A DNA stretch of 64,000 nucleotides from contig CACILL010000001.1 of assembly GCA_902587545.1 (NCBI GenBank), positions 248,001-312,000 of the forward strand, written 5' to 3'. This DNA is from an uncultured SAR86 cluster bacterium. Its GTDB lineage: Bacteria > Pseudomonadota > Gammaproteobacteria > Magnimaribacterales > AG-339-G14. The position numbers and the translations under genes were made by a program. A model generated the notes under the pieces. The model was not told the DNA's origin and made no database searches. It saw only the letters and a list, made by a program, of their open reading frames with translations. Below are positions 54,218-64,000 of the stretch, one piece after another. Positions within the stretch are counted from its first letter, which is position 1. Each line of letters begins with the position of its first letter.

Positions 54218-54911
54218 ATCAAGAAACATAATTGCAATAGGTGGAGGTGGCTTTGGGGCAAATCCTGGACAAGGAATCATTGAAGAGTACATTTTAAAGC
54301 AAACCAAAAAAAAGAACCCCAAGATTTGCTTTATTCCCACCGCAACAGGAGATAACGAGGCTTACAAAGTAAATTTTTATTCTACCTTCACAAACTTAGA
54401 TTGTTGCCCTTCTCATCTAGACTTTTTCAAAAGAACTCCGGACTTAAATGATTTAATTCTTAATCAGGATGCGATCTTTGTTGGTGGAGGAAATACCAAA
54501 AGTATGTTGGCTGTTTGGAAAGAATGGGGATTGAATAATATTTTAAAAAAAGCCTACAAAAATGGAGTTGTAATGAGCGGAGTCAGTGCAGGAGCAATTT
54601 GCTGGTTTCAAAATGGAATAACAGACTCTTGGGCTTCGAGCCTAAAAATAATGCCCTGTTTAAACTTTATAAAAGGGACTTGTTGTCCTCATTATGATGA
54701 AGAACCAGAACGTAGGCCAGCTGTAAAAAAACTTTTACAAAACAATAAAACAAAGGATATTTTTGCTGTAGACGGAGGCGCAGCTCTTCATATCAAAGAT
54801 GAAAAAATTTTTAAATCTGTAGTTTTTAGGAACGAAAAAAGTAGCTACCTTGTCTCATACGATGGAAAGAAAATAAATGAAAAAAGTTTCAAAAAAATTA
54901 AACTTATTTAG
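54210..54911 (+). CDS. Peptidase E-like S51 family protein
   Basis: IGGGGFGANPGQGI, FVGGGNTKSMLAVW, VMSGVSAGAICWF nucleophile elbow. Confidence 0.88.
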   Translation: MAKSRNIIAIGGGGFGANPGQGIIEEYILKQTKKKNPKICFIPTATGDNEAYKVNFYSTFTNLDCCPSHLDFFKRTPDLNDLILNQDAIFVGGGNTKSMLAVWKEWGLNNILKKAYKNGVVMSGVSAGAICWFQNGITDSWASSLKIMPCLNFIKGTCCPHYDEEPERRPAVKKLLQNNKTKDIFAVDGGAALHIKDEKIFKSVVFRNEKSSYLVSYDGKKINEKSFKKIKLI

Positions 54912-54950
54912 TAAGATTCACTAAATAACAAAATACAAATTGGAAAAAAA

Positions 54951-55361
54951 ATGCTTAAAAATTTAACGCTTCTAACAACTCTTTTTCTTTCTTTTTTTAC
55001 TTTTTCTATGGGTCATCTTGATCACGAAAAAGGTCTTCACCCGGTAGCTAAGTCAGGTCAAATGATTGTCACTTACCAAGGAGATTGTTCTAAAGGAGAT
55101 GCAACGAAAGCTATGCAACTGATAGATAAAATAATTGCCTATGAAAAGAAAAACAGTCCTATAAAATATTCGTCAGCGCCTGGAACTTGGTCTGATAATT
55201 CCATTGGAGCAGTTGATTTGCATGACTCTGAAGATGCTATGAACAAAGCTTTTGATTGGCAATCTGGTGATAAAAAATGGTCAAATATGTTTGATGGAAT
55301 TGCAAAAGCTTGCGGGATAACAACTGATGATTTCGATATCAAAATAATGAAAGCTAAATAG
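54951..55361 (+). CDS. Secreted hypothetical protein
   Basis: 136-aa ORF with signal-peptide-like N-terminus; no family recognised. Confidence 0.65.
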   Translation: MLKNLTLLTTLFLSFFTFSMGHLDHEKGLHPVAKSGQMIVTYQGDCSKGDATKAMQLIDKIIAYEKKNSPIKYSSAPGTWSDNSIGAVDLHDSEDAMNKAFDWQSGDKKWSNMFDGIAKACGITTDDFDIKIMKAK

Positions 55362-55373
55362 AGCTATTTTATA

Positions 55374-55676
55374 ATGAAAAAAAGTAACGATAAAAAGGGA
55401 TATTGGGTTGCTAAAGCAAATGTAAATTCTCCAGAAAAACAACAAAATTACGGAAAATTAGCAGAAGCAGTGCTTGAAAAGTTTAAAGGAAAATTCCTCA
55501 TTAGGGGCGGTCGTCAAGTTACTAAGGAAGGTGAAGAATACATGAGAAATGTTGTGGTTGAGTTCCCTTCTTATAAAGACGCCATTGATGCTTACGAAAG
55601 CAAAGAATACCAAGATGCATTAAAAGTTTTAGATGGTGGAGCTGAAAGGCTATATGCTGTGGTTGAAGGCTACTAA
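55374..55676 (+). CDS. DUF1330 domain protein
   Basis: KGYWVAKANVNSPEKQQNYGKLAEAVLEKFKGKFLIRGG...VVEFPSYKDAIDAYESKEYQ. Confidence 0.88.
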   Translation: MKKSNDKKGYWVAKANVNSPEKQQNYGKLAEAVLEKFKGKFLIRGGRQVTKEGEEYMRNVVVEFPSYKDAIDAYESKEYQDALKVLDGGAERLYAVVEGY

Positions 55677-55695
55677 ATAAATTCAAAAACTAAAA

Positions 55696-55854
55696 ATGTT
55701 CTACTTTCTTCTTCTTGCATGGCTTATGGCATCCTATATGGCTTTGTTTTCTTCAAGGATGAAAGATAGTCCTTTGAAGCCTTACGGATGGTCAATATGG
55801 TTTGTTGTTACAGTGATTGTTTTAGGAAGTTTGATAAGTGAGTGGGTAAGGTAA
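55696..55854 (+). CDS. Small predicted membrane protein (52 aa)
   Basis: Manual translation MFYFLLLAWLMASYMALFSSRMKDSPLKPYGWSIWFVVTVIVLGSLISEWVR; two hydrophobic segments; fits tightly between neighbours; below the ORF track cutoff. Confidence 0.5.
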   Translation: MFYFLLLAWLMASYMALFSSRMKDSPLKPYGWSIWFVVTVIVLGSLISEWVR

Positions 55855-55858
55855 AAAA

Positions 55859-56275
55859 ATGCAAAACGATGAAAAATTAAAAAGATTTACTAAAGAATTC
55901 TTCGGCAAGTCTATGGAATTTCTCAGTCTTAAATATGTTGAATCAACTGAGGATGAAATGATTTTTTCTTGTGAATTTAAAGAAGAATGCTCCAATCCTA
56001 TGGGATCTGTCCAAGGGGGGATGATAACCGCTGCATTAGATGATGCTACATCTGCTGCAATGATTTCGGGTTATGACGAAAAGAAAGCTCCCATGACTAC
56101 GGATTTACATGTCCTGTTTCATAGACCTTTGGCGGTAGGTCCTGCAAAAATGAAAGTCAAAATAATAAAATTAGGAAGAAGCAGCGCTACCTCAGAAGGT
56201 AGGATTTATAACCAAGAAGATAAACTGGTCGCAACTCTTCTTCACACTGCACAACCAGTAGACAGGCCGAATTAA
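55859..56275 (+). CDS. PaaI-family hotdog thioesterase
   Basis: NPMGSVQGGMITAALDDATSAAM...TTDLHVLFHRPL. Confidence 0.88.
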   Translation: MQNDEKLKRFTKEFFGKSMEFLSLKYVESTEDEMIFSCEFKEECSNPMGSVQGGMITAALDDATSAAMISGYDEKKAPMTTDLHVLFHRPLAVGPAKMKVKIIKLGRSSATSEGRIYNQEDKLVATLLHTAQPVDRPN

Positions 56276-57078
56276 CTGCTAGTTCTCAGCTTGAATATTG
56301 CGATTAGATTTATACTCATGCAGCAGAGTAATGATTTGTCTTCAAAAAGATTCACATTCACATCGATAAATTCATGACCTTTTTTCTCATAGAAATCTTG
56401 AACTGACATTTCAGCAATTAAAGAAGTATTCATTGGTACGGGTCTGTAATTTTGAGATTTTGTTTGTAAATGAACCCAAGGATTCATGAAGGCATTGCCT
56501 GCTAAAATCCAATTAGAACATCCGAGTAAAAAACACAAGTTTGCATATCCAATCTCTTTTGGCTGTAAAATTTTAGGCAATTTCTTTTCGTCAGTAAGAT
56601 ATATCAGTGGTTTATCGCCACCCCAATAAAATTTGAAAGCTTTACAACCCTCTTTTTTTAGCCTCTCCCAAACTTCAAGAGAAGCTAATGGAGCATCATA
56701 ATTGCCTTGAACAATAGGATCGCCTACATAGTCAGGTTCAGAAATGGAGCCGTTTAGAATCTTAGATTCTGCATTAGCTATGATCTTTCCATCTTGATTT
56801 TTTAAAAAAGTGTTTATTTGCCCTTCCTTAAAATCTTCTGACAAAACCTCAAAAGTTTCACCATCGTAAAGGGGGGAAGTTATTTTGCAATTGGCATATC
56901 CCCTCTCCAACCAAGGCTTTCCAAGGTATTCTATTACTGGATGGAGTAAATATGCTGAAACAGTGACACCTGGAACTAATCCGCCTTTAAAGCCATACTC
57001 TTTAGCCAATTCGTCACTATGAATTTGATTTTCAGAATCTGGTGCTGTGTTTAATGCCTTTGCTTGCCAGCTATTCAT
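56272..57078 (-). CDS. MaoC-like/hotdog domain protein
   Basis: EYGFKGGLVPGVTVSAYLLHPV resembles MaoC hydratase core. Confidence 0.6.
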   Translation of the reverse strand: MNSWQAKALNTAPDSENQIHSDELAKEYGFKGGLVPGVTVSAYLLHPVIEYLGKPWLERGYANCKITSPLYDGETFEVLSEDFKEGQINTFLKNQDGKIIANAESKILNGSISEPDYVGDPIVQGNYDAPLASLEVWERLKKEGCKAFKFYWGGDKPLIYLTDEKKLPKILQPKEIGYANLCFLLGCSNWILAGNAFMNPWVHLQTKSQNYRPVPMNTSLIAEMSVQDFYEKKGHEFIDVNVNLFEDKSLLCCMSINLIAIFKLRTSS

Positions 57079-57087
57079 ACTACAAGA

Positions 57088-57921
57088 CTATACTTTAGCT
57101 TTCTCTTTTTGGTAAGAAATTGTCGCTCCCAGGGCTATGGGAAAGATTCCTAGGAAAAATTCTCCAATAAAAATTTGATTGTAGTCTGTGCCGTGAGTAT
57201 AAATTGCAATGAGGTTAAATATTCCTGCAGATGTATAAACAATTCCTGCCGAAAAAAACCAGGCTGAATTTAAAGTTATTACTCCGAAAATAGAAAATAA
57301 AAAAGTTGCTACAAAAAAAGCAGAAAAGTCTCTGAGCAAAGCATTTTGGGCGCTTGAACTAAGCTCATTAAAGACAAATCCAAAATCGGAAGCAGCGCTA
57401 ATCGGTGTGAAAATCCAATTTAAGACTAATCCTAGAATTAAATAGGCATAAATCGTTCCAAGAGTTCTTATAATAAAAGAAAGTTCTCTATCTTTAGATA
57501 TAAGAAAGTAAAAAAGATATCCACCTGCAAATCCTGCAAAACAATGTAAAAATTTTCCAAACAAAGTTCTATTACCACTCAGAATTTCTGTTTGTGTTGT
57601 AAATTCAACCAATAAAAAAAGAGTCAGGCCTGTGATTACAGCTCCTGCTATGGGGTAAAGGTACTTTGTATCAAAAACATACTTCCGCGCGAGACCAGCT
57701 AAAGAAAAAGCTATTGCAAATTCAATAATAATTATTCCATAGAGAATTATTCCAAGCCTTTGAAAATCAAACAAAATAATTTCTAAAGAAGAAAAAAAAC
57801 TTACTGGTAAGTTCATTGATGAAAGCCAAATTATGTTTGCGAATGAGGAAATTGGTGTTGTCAAAGCAACGGTTAAAAGTGCAGCGACGAGCACTGCAAA
57901 AGGATACTTTGCTATTTTCAT
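57088..57921 (-). CDS. Multi-pass membrane protein of unknown function
   Basis: 277 aa, about 7 hydrophobic segments; 4-bp overlap with the upstream dehydrogenase gene. Confidence 0.65.
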   Translation of the reverse strand: MKIAKYPFAVLVAALLTVALTTPISSFANIIWLSSMNLPVSFFSSLEIILFDFQRLGIILYGIIIIEFAIAFSLAGLARKYVFDTKYLYPIAGAVITGLTLFLLVEFTTQTEILSGNRTLFGKFLHCFAGFAGGYLFYFLISKDRELSFIIRTLGTIYAYLILGLVLNWIFTPISAASDFGFVFNELSSSAQNALLRDFSAFFVATFLFSIFGVITLNSAWFFSAGIVYTSAGIFNLIAIYTHGTDYNQIFIGEFFLGIFPIALGATISYQKEKAKV

Positions 57922-59000
57922 ATCTTAGTGATAGTTACTTTTAAAAGTTTTCCTTTTCTTCCATCAGTTAGAAGGTACATCTCACCACTTGGTGAAATCC
58001 CTATACTTCTCAAACGAGACTTCAAATTAGAAAAAATGGATTCTTCGGAAAAAAGACTGTTAATTTTCTTAATTTTTTTCACATCTCTTGATTTTAATGC
58101 GGTGACAAGGAAGCTGTTTTTTAGCTCAGGATACAAATCACCATCATAATAGATCATATCTGAGGGAGCTATTGAGGGCACCCAATACTTCAAAGGCTGT
58201 TCCATTCCATCCATTTTTGTAAAAGGGCTGATAACAGCACCTGAATAATCTATTCCATAAGTAATGGCAGGCCAGCCATAGTTTTTGCCCGGTTCAATTA
58301 AATTAAATTCATCTCCTCCCCTTGGTCCATGCTCATGTTCAAAAATTCTGCCATCTTCCATAACAACAAGTCCCTGCATATTTCTATGCCCGTAACTGAA
58401 TATTTCTGGTAGAGCATTAGGTATATCTACAAAAGGATTATCGGAAGGTACTGAGCCGTCTTTATTTATTCTAATAATTTTTCCAAAGTGATTATTAAGA
58501 CTTTGAGCCTGCTCTTTATAATCAAACCCATCTCCACTGGTTAACAGTAAAGTTCCATCAGGTAAGAAATCAATTTTAGCTCCCAAATGTATGGGAACTC
58601 TTCTGAAAGCATTAGCTTCAAAGATTACTTTTTTATTTATCAAACTATTATTTCTCAATTCAGCTGACATCAAGAAAAGCGTAGATTTCCCGCTTTCATT
58701 TAAAGCTGAATATGTTAGATATAGGGTATTATTTTTTTTAAAATCTGGATCTAAAACAATTTCAGATAGGCCACCCTGACTTGCATATTGAACTTTTGGA
58801 GCACCTTCAACATTTAGAATTTCTCCCGAGGAAATAGTAACTATTTTTATTTTTCCTGGCTGCTCAGTAAATATTATTTGATTTTCATTTAAAAAATCAA
58901 AACTCCATGCATCATCAAGATCAGAAGCTATAGTTTCGAATTGGTAATTTGCAAATATTAAATTTACAAAAAAAGATAAGCTTACTAGAAAGTATTTAAT
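57918..59000 (-). CDS. PQQ-dependent (YliI-like) soluble aldose sugar dehydrogenase; probable ATT start at 59000
   Basis: ORF track covers only 57918-58673; the frame is open upstream: (M)KYFLVSLSFFVNLIFANYQFETIASDLDDAWSFDFLNENQIIFTEQPGKIKIVTISSGE...QYASQGGLSEIVLDPDFKKNNTLYLTYSALNESGKSTLFLMSAEL; core EHGPRGGDEFNLIEPGKNYGWP. Confidence 0.88.
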   Translation of the reverse strand: MKYFLVSLSFFVNLIFANYQFETIASDLDDAWSFDFLNENQIIFTEQPGKIKIVTISSGEILNVEGAPKVQYASQGGLSEIVLDPDFKKNNTLYLTYSALNESGKSTLFLMSAELRNNSLINKKVIFEANAFRRVPIHLGAKIDFLPDGTLLLTSGDGFDYKEQAQSLNNHFGKIIRINKDGSVPSDNPFVDIPNALPEIFSYGHRNMQGLVVMEDGRIFEHEHGPRGGDEFNLIEPGKNYGWPAITYGIDYSGAVISPFTKMDGMEQPLKYWVPSIAPSDMIYYDGDLYPELKNSFLVTALKSRDVKKIKKINSLFSEESIFSNLKSRLRSIGISPSGEMYLLTDGRKGKLLKVTITKI

Positions 59001-59101
59001 TGATTTCCCCTAAAAATAGTCAGTATAGCCTTCAGATCTTTCAAAGTCTTTTCTTTATTGAAGTTATAATTACAAGTTCAATAACTATAAAAATTTTTTA
59101 A

Positions 59102-60322
59102 ATGAAATTTGAACATTCTAAAAAAACTTTTAATCTCATCAAGAAGGTTTCAGATTTTATGGAGGAAAATATTTATCCTTCAGAAGAAATTTATGCTTCA
59201 GAAATGAAGGCTTTTCGTAAATCTGGAAATCCTTGGCAGGTTCCTAAAGTATTAGATGAGTTAAAGCTAAAAGCAAAAAAACAAGGTTTATGGAATTTTT
59301 TCTTACCTGAAAGTGAAAGTGGATTTGGCTTAACCAATTTGGAATATGCTCCTCTTGCGGAGATCATGGGCAAAGTGAGCTTTGCCTCAGAAGTCTTCAA
59401 TTGTTCTGCGCCAGATACTGGGAATATGGAGGTATTAGATAAGTTTGGTTCTGACTTTCAAAAAGAAAAATGGTTAAAACCTCTTTTAAATGGCGAAATC
59501 AGATCGGCCTTTGCCATGACGGAACCAAAAGTTGCTTCGTCCGATGCCACCAATATAGAAAGTAAAATAGAAGAGGATGGGGATGAATATGTAATCAATG
59601 GAGAAAAATGGTGGACTTCTGGGTTCGGCAGGCCTGATTGCAAAGTAATGATTTTCATGGGAGTCACTAACCCGGATAATCCTAAACACCAGAGACAATC
59701 TCAAATACTTATTCCTACTGATGCTGAAGGAATTGAAAATCTCAGAATGCTTACCGTTTATGGAGCAGATCACGCGCCAAATGGACATGCTCATCTGAGA
59801 TTTAAAAATGTGAGGGTCCCTAAAGAAAATTTAATTTTAGGAGAAGGTAGAGGTTTTGAAATAGCTCAAGGAAGACTTGGGCCTGGGAGAATTCATCACT
59901 GCATGAGAATCATAGGAGTTGCAGAAAGAGCATTAGATTTGTTGTGTAAACGCTCTCTAAGCAGAAAAGCCTTTGGCAAACCTTTGGCAGAGCTGGGTGG
60001 AAATTACGATGTGATAGCCGACTGCAGAATTGAGATAGAAATGTGTAGATTGATGACTCTTAAAGCAGCTCATATGATGGATACAGCTGGAAACAAAATT
60101 GCAAAAAGCGAAATTGCTCAGATAAAAGTTGCTATTCCTTTAATGGCAACAAGAGTAATTGATAAAGCCATTCAGATTCATGGAGGTGCGGGCGTTTCTC
60201 AAGATACGCCTTTAGCTAGCTTATATGCTTCGGTCAGGTATTTAAGAATTGGAGATGGTCCAGATGAAGTGCATAGACGCACAGTTGCTAGGTATGAATT
60301 AGGTAAACACGAAAATTTATAA
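59102..60322 (+). CDS. Acyl-CoA dehydrogenase
   Basis: [45 protein letters not shown]. Confidence 0.94.
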   Translation: MKFEHSKKTFNLIKKVSDFMEENIYPSEEIYASEMKAFRKSGNPWQVPKVLDELKLKAKKQGLWNFFLPESESGFGLTNLEYAPLAEIMGKVSFASEVFNCSAPDTGNMEVLDKFGSDFQKEKWLKPLLNGEIRSAFAMTEPKVASSDATNIESKIEEDGDEYVINGEKWWTSGFGRPDCKVMIFMGVTNPDNPKHQRQSQILIPTDAEGIENLRMLTVYGADHAPNGHAHLRFKNVRVPKENLILGEGRGFEIAQGRLGPGRIHHCMRIIGVAERALDLLCKRSLSRKAFGKPLAELGGNYDVIADCRIEIEMCRLMTLKAAHMMDTAGNKIAKSEIAQIKVAIPLMATRVIDKAIQIHGGAGVSQDTPLASLYASVRYLRIGDGPDEVHRRTVARYELGKHENL

Positions 60323-60340
60323 AAGGCTATAATTCACAAA

Positions 60341-60868
60341 ATGTTAGCTTTTAAAGAACAAAACTGCGAGCTTACTCTGGATGAGGGTCTGGAGATTTAT
60401 TTGGGTTATTTAAAAGAAAATAACAAAAAAATTGGTACGGACGGATCAGATGATGATTATAAAATCTGGCAATGTCATGATTGTACCCATGTAATTTTTG
60501 GAAATGGTGTTACTTTTGAGGAAGAATCCATTAATGATCTTCATGGTCTTATATTGTGTTCTTATGAATGGAAAGACTATCTTGCCTACTTTAAAGACCC
60601 TTTTTTGAAAAATCATATGAAGTATTTATGGAAAGAAGTTGGTCTTAAAAAGACAATTATTTCAATTTTTAATATTTATAAATCTATTTTTGGTATTTTA
60701 AAAATGAGATTTAAAATGAAGAAAAAATGGCCTCTTAAAGTTCCAGACACATACTTAGAAAGAAAAATTTGTGATCTTAGAGAAGAGTATGGGATACAAA
60801 TACTTTCAAAAAAACAAAGACCTCAAAAATTTATTCGATGGTCTGGAGCTATCAAAAATCCTAAATAA
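60341..60868 (+). CDS. COQ4-motif protein, paralogue 1
   Basis: CHDCTHVIFGNGVTFEEE fits HDxxH-x11-E; 50-60% visual similarity in N-terminal half to next ORF. Confidence 0.65.
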   Translation: MLAFKEQNCELTLDEGLEIYLGYLKENNKKIGTDGSDDDYKIWQCHDCTHVIFGNGVTFEEESINDLHGLILCSYEWKDYLAYFKDPFLKNHMKYLWKEVGLKKTIISIFNIYKSIFGILKMRFKMKKKWPLKVPDTYLERKICDLREEYGIQILSKKQRPQKFIRWSGAIKNPK

Positions 60869-60883
60869 AACTTACTAGATAAA

Positions 60884-61414
60884 ATGTTGAGTTATCAAAA
60901 TGAATACTGCGACATAACCCTGAGAGAAGGCATTGAAGAATATCGTAAATATTTAAAAGCAAATAATCGCCATGTTTTGGGTGAAAATTGCACTGAAGAC
61001 GAAAAATTTAATATCTTATGTCACGATGCAACTCATGTGATTTTTGGTTTGGATACTTCTTTGGAGGAAGAAGCGATGCTTGATTGCTGGATATTTTTTG
61101 GTGGAGATTACTTTAAAGTTACGATGGAATATTTTAAAGGCTCCTTAGATATAAAAGAAACAAATGAAAAAGTTTTTGCGCTTGTTAAGGAAGTTGGATA
61201 TTTAAAATACACATATCTGTACTTAAGAGTGATGTTCCAAAAATGGCCAAAGATTTTTTTCAGAACTAGAAAAATGAAAAAATGGTCTTATTTTTTTCCT
61301 TCAGATTTTCTTGAAAAGAAAATCTCAGACCTTCGAAAGGAATTCAATATAAAAATACTTTCACCTGAAGAAAGAAAAATAAAGAAGGTTATTTGGCAAA
61401 GAGCTATTTCTTAA
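60884..61414 (+). CDS. COQ4-motif protein, paralogue 2
   Basis: CHDATHVIFGLDTSLEEE fits HDxxH-x11-E; same length, tail and layout as preceding ORF. Confidence 0.65.
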   Translation: MLSYQNEYCDITLREGIEEYRKYLKANNRHVLGENCTEDEKFNILCHDATHVIFGLDTSLEEEAMLDCWIFFGGDYFKVTMEYFKGSLDIKETNEKVFALVKEVGYLKYTYLYLRVMFQKWPKIFFRTRKMKKWSYFFPSDFLEKKISDLRKEFNIKILSPEERKIKKVIWQRAIS

Positions 61415-61426
61415 TTTATTAAAATT

Positions 61427-61503
<77 letters not shown>

Positions 61504-61530
61504 ATATGTTTTTAATCATTCTGAATGAAT

Positions 61531-63312
61531 TTATTCGTCTAGGAAAGTTTTAAGATGCCCTGATCTTGATGGGTGTCTGAGTTTTCTCAAAGCTTTGGCT
61601 TCAATCTGTCTGATTCTCTCTCTAGTCACATCAAATTGTTTGCCAACTTCTTCTAAAGTGTGATCAGTATTCATGCCAATACCGAATCTCATTCTCAATA
61701 CTTTTGCTTCTCTAGCAGTTAGGCTAGATAAAACGCCATCTGTTGCATCATGAAGATTATTTTCTGTAGCTGCATCTATTGGAGAATCTTGCAAAGGATC
61801 CTCGATAAAGTCTCCTAAAGTAGTGTCATCTTCGTCTCCTATCGGAGTTTCAGTAGAAATAGGTTCTTTAGCGATTTTTAAAACTTTTCTGATTTTTTCT
61901 TCTGGCATATCCATCTTTTCAGAAAGTTCTTCTGGCGTTGGCTCCTTACCGTGTTCTTGGAGCATTTGACGAGAAATTCTGTTCAGTTTGTTGATAGTCT
62001 CAATCATATGAACAGGAATACGTATGGTTCTTGCTTGATCGGCGATTGATCTAGTAATAGCTTGTCTAATCCACCAGGTTGCATAGGTTGAAAATTTGTA
62101 TCCCCTTCTGTATTCAAATTTATCAACTGCTTTCATCAAACCAATGTTTCCTTCTTGAATAAGATCTAAAAATTGCAGGCCCCTATTTGTATATTTTTTT
62201 GCAATTGAAATAACAAGTCTCAAGTTAGCTTCAATCATGTCTTTTTTTGCTCTTCTAATTTTGGTTTCCCCCTTTGCCATTTTTGAAGTAATATCTTTTA
62301 ATTCTTTGACATCCATACCGACATTTTCGGTAAGAGTTAAAATTCTTTTTTGGATTTTATTCACATCCGGTTTTACATCTTTAAGCAGCTTTGCGTAATT
62401 TTTCTTGGAACGGATAGTGCTATCAAGAAACTTCAGATTCGTTTGGTTATCTCTAAAGATTTCTAAAAAGTCTTTTCTCGGCATGTTGCAATCTTGTGTA
62501 CAAATGTCATAGATTTCTCTTTCAGAATCCCTTATTGCTTTTGCCAAGGCTCTTGCTGTAAGAGATATAGTTTCGAATCTTTTTGGTGATAACTTAAGAA
62601 ACTTGAAAAGTTCTCCCAATTTATCAAGATCCTTTTGAGCTTTATCATTATCTCTTCCTGAGGCAGCAATCGTTTTTTGTGACTTATTGTATTGCCTTTT
62701 GATGGAAGAGAATCTTTTAGCAAGTTCTTCCATGTTAATACCCACATCTTCCTCTTCCTCATCTGCTTCGGCCGAAACTTCTTCCGTTGAAGGTGGAAGA
62801 TCTTCTTCTTCGTCCATGAAACCCACTACTAAATCAGTGATTCTTTTGTCTTCCTTTTTAATTAATTCATATTCCAATAAAACATCTTCAATGATTCCTG
62901 GATAGAAGGCGCAGGCATGAAGAAGATCTCTTGCGCCTTCTTCAATACGCTTTGCAATTGCGATTTCGCCTTCTCTAGTTAACAAGTCAACAGAGCCCAT
63001 TTCTCTCATGTAGAGCCTAACAGGATCGGTAGTTCTGCCAACTTCCGACTCAATGGTACCCATTTCGTTTTCTGTTGGTGTTTCAGGAGTATCTTGATTT
63101 GCAGGAGAGAAATTAGAACCTTCTTCTGGGGCCTCTTCTAGAACTTGTAGGCCTAAATCATTTATTATCTGGATAACTTCATCCAGTTGATCTGGATCAG
63201 AAACTTCATCGGGCAAGTAGTCGTTTATGTCAGCAAAGGTGATGTATCCCTGTTCTCTGCCTTTTTCGATGAGCTCTCTCAGCCCACTATTCTCTAAATC
63301 GTCGTCAATCAT
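61531..63312 (-). CDS. rpoD: RNA polymerase sigma-70 factor RpoD
   Basis: [34 protein letters not shown]; region 4 [22 protein letters not shown]. Confidence 0.98.
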   Translation of the reverse strand: MIDDDLENSGLRELIEKGREQGYITFADINDYLPDEVSDPDQLDEVIQIINDLGLQVLEEAPEEGSNFSPANQDTPETPTENEMGTIESEVGRTTDPVRLYMREMGSVDLLTREGEIAIAKRIEEGARDLLHACAFYPGIIEDVLLEYELIKKEDKRITDLVVGFMDEEEDLPPSTEEVSAEADEEEEDVGINMEELAKRFSSIKRQYNKSQKTIAASGRDNDKAQKDLDKLGELFKFLKLSPKRFETISLTARALAKAIRDSEREIYDICTQDCNMPRKDFLEIFRDNQTNLKFLDSTIRSKKNYAKLLKDVKPDVNKIQKRILTLTENVGMDVKELKDITSKMAKGETKIRRAKKDMIEANLRLVISIAKKYTNRGLQFLDLIQEGNIGLMKAVDKFEYRRGYKFSTYATWWIRQAITRSIADQARTIRIPVHMIETINKLNRISRQMLQEHGKEPTPEELSEKMDMPEEKIRKVLKIAKEPISTETPIGDEDDTTLGDFIEDPLQDSPIDAATENNLHDATDGVLSSLTAREAKVLRMRFGIGMNTDHTLEEVGKQFDVTRERIRQIEAKALRKLRHPSRSGHLKTFLDE

Positions 63313-63370
63313 ATTTTGGGAAGTTGATTATATATAAGTTTGAAAGTCTTAACTATTAAATTTTTAGCAA

Positions 63371-64000
63371 TTAGAGCTTTTTAAATAAGGATATTTCGTC
63401 CTCAGTAAGTTGTTCAAATTTAGAGGTAAGAAGTTTTTTAAGCTCTATTTTTTCTTTGGAATCCAACTCATTTTTTTCATACTTTATCTTTAATTTTTTC
63501 AAAAGATTATCCCCTTGATTTCTTTCAATGTAATCAACTGCCTGTTTTATGAATTTCAAACCCTCATCGGGACTAATGAGGTTTTGATCGTTTGATAGAT
63601 CAATCAAAATGTTTTTTTGCTCAGGAAACTCTTGAATAATCATAGGAAAAGATACGTCTGATTTAGCTCTTAAAAAGGAAATTAAGGGACTAATTAAGAA
63701 TTCATTATTATCTATAAAATAATCCAAGTATTCAGATTTAGCTAAATCTGGATTATGAATAATGCATTTTAGTAAGCTCTTAGTCACTTTACCCAGATCC
63801 ATTTCCATATCCTCTGTTTGAGAATGTTTTTTAGCTTCTGGTTTTGTTGGTGAAACCTCACTGAGATCAATATCCATTTTTTTTGAAAACTCATTGATCA
63901 AAATAGTTTTAAAGTTGCCCTCTTGCATGGGCTTCACTAATGAAACAAATTCTTTGGATGCTGCAGCCTTTCCTTCTAAAGAGCTGTCATGTTTTTCTAG
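63371..64000 (-). CDS. dnaG: DNA primase, C-terminal part (runs off window end)
   Basis: Frame open to base 64000 (LEKHDSSLEGKAAASKEFVSLVKPMQEGNF...); position upstream of rpoD; C-terminal helicase-binding-like sequence. Confidence 0.8.
   Translation of the reverse strand, partial: LEKHDSSLEGKAAASKEFVSLVKPMQEGNFKTILINEFSKKMDIDLSEVSPTKPEAKKHSQTEDMEMDLGKVTKSLLKCIIHNPDLAKSEYLDYFIDNNEFLISPLISFLRAKSDVSFPMIIQEFPEQKNILIDLSNDQNLISPDEGLKFIKQAVDYIERNQGDNLLKKLKIKYEKNELDSKEKIELKKLLTSKFEQLTEDEISLFKKL

Overview
AT-rich bacterial chromosome segment, most likely from a marine gammaproteobacterium. That placement is inferred from gene content and from synteny recalled for Pseudomonas and E. coli: argC-erpA-anmK-M23 peptidase-tyrS-rrn, pepP-ubiH / zapA-6S RNA-ygfA, priA-rpmE and dnaG-rpoD-tRNA. 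The window holds a complete minus-strand 16S-23S-5S operon whose spacer carries no tRNA, with recognisable boxA motifs and processing stems. It also has a probable tRNA-Ile2(CAT), a 6S RNA and about 55 protein genes, mostly housekeeping. I saw no CRISPR array, prophage or transposon. Main observations: (1) a compact locus that appears to encode the whole glycine (C4/Shemin) route to protoheme, with ALA synthase divergent from a tightly packed hemCD(fused)-hemB-hemE-hemH-hemF-hemG operon, next to Fur-box-flanked iron-uptake genes; (2) tandem small paralogues carrying the COQ4 HDxxH-x11-E signature; (3) a PQQ-type sugar dehydrogenase whose only plausible start is an ATT codon behind a good Shine-Dalgarno, missed by the ORF track; (4) a type II pantothenate kinase gene abutting the rrn operon tail to tail; (5) DksA with a histone-H1-like Lys/Ala/Pro tail and ribosomal protein L31 with a long acidic tail. 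All assignments are from reading motifs; no searches were run.
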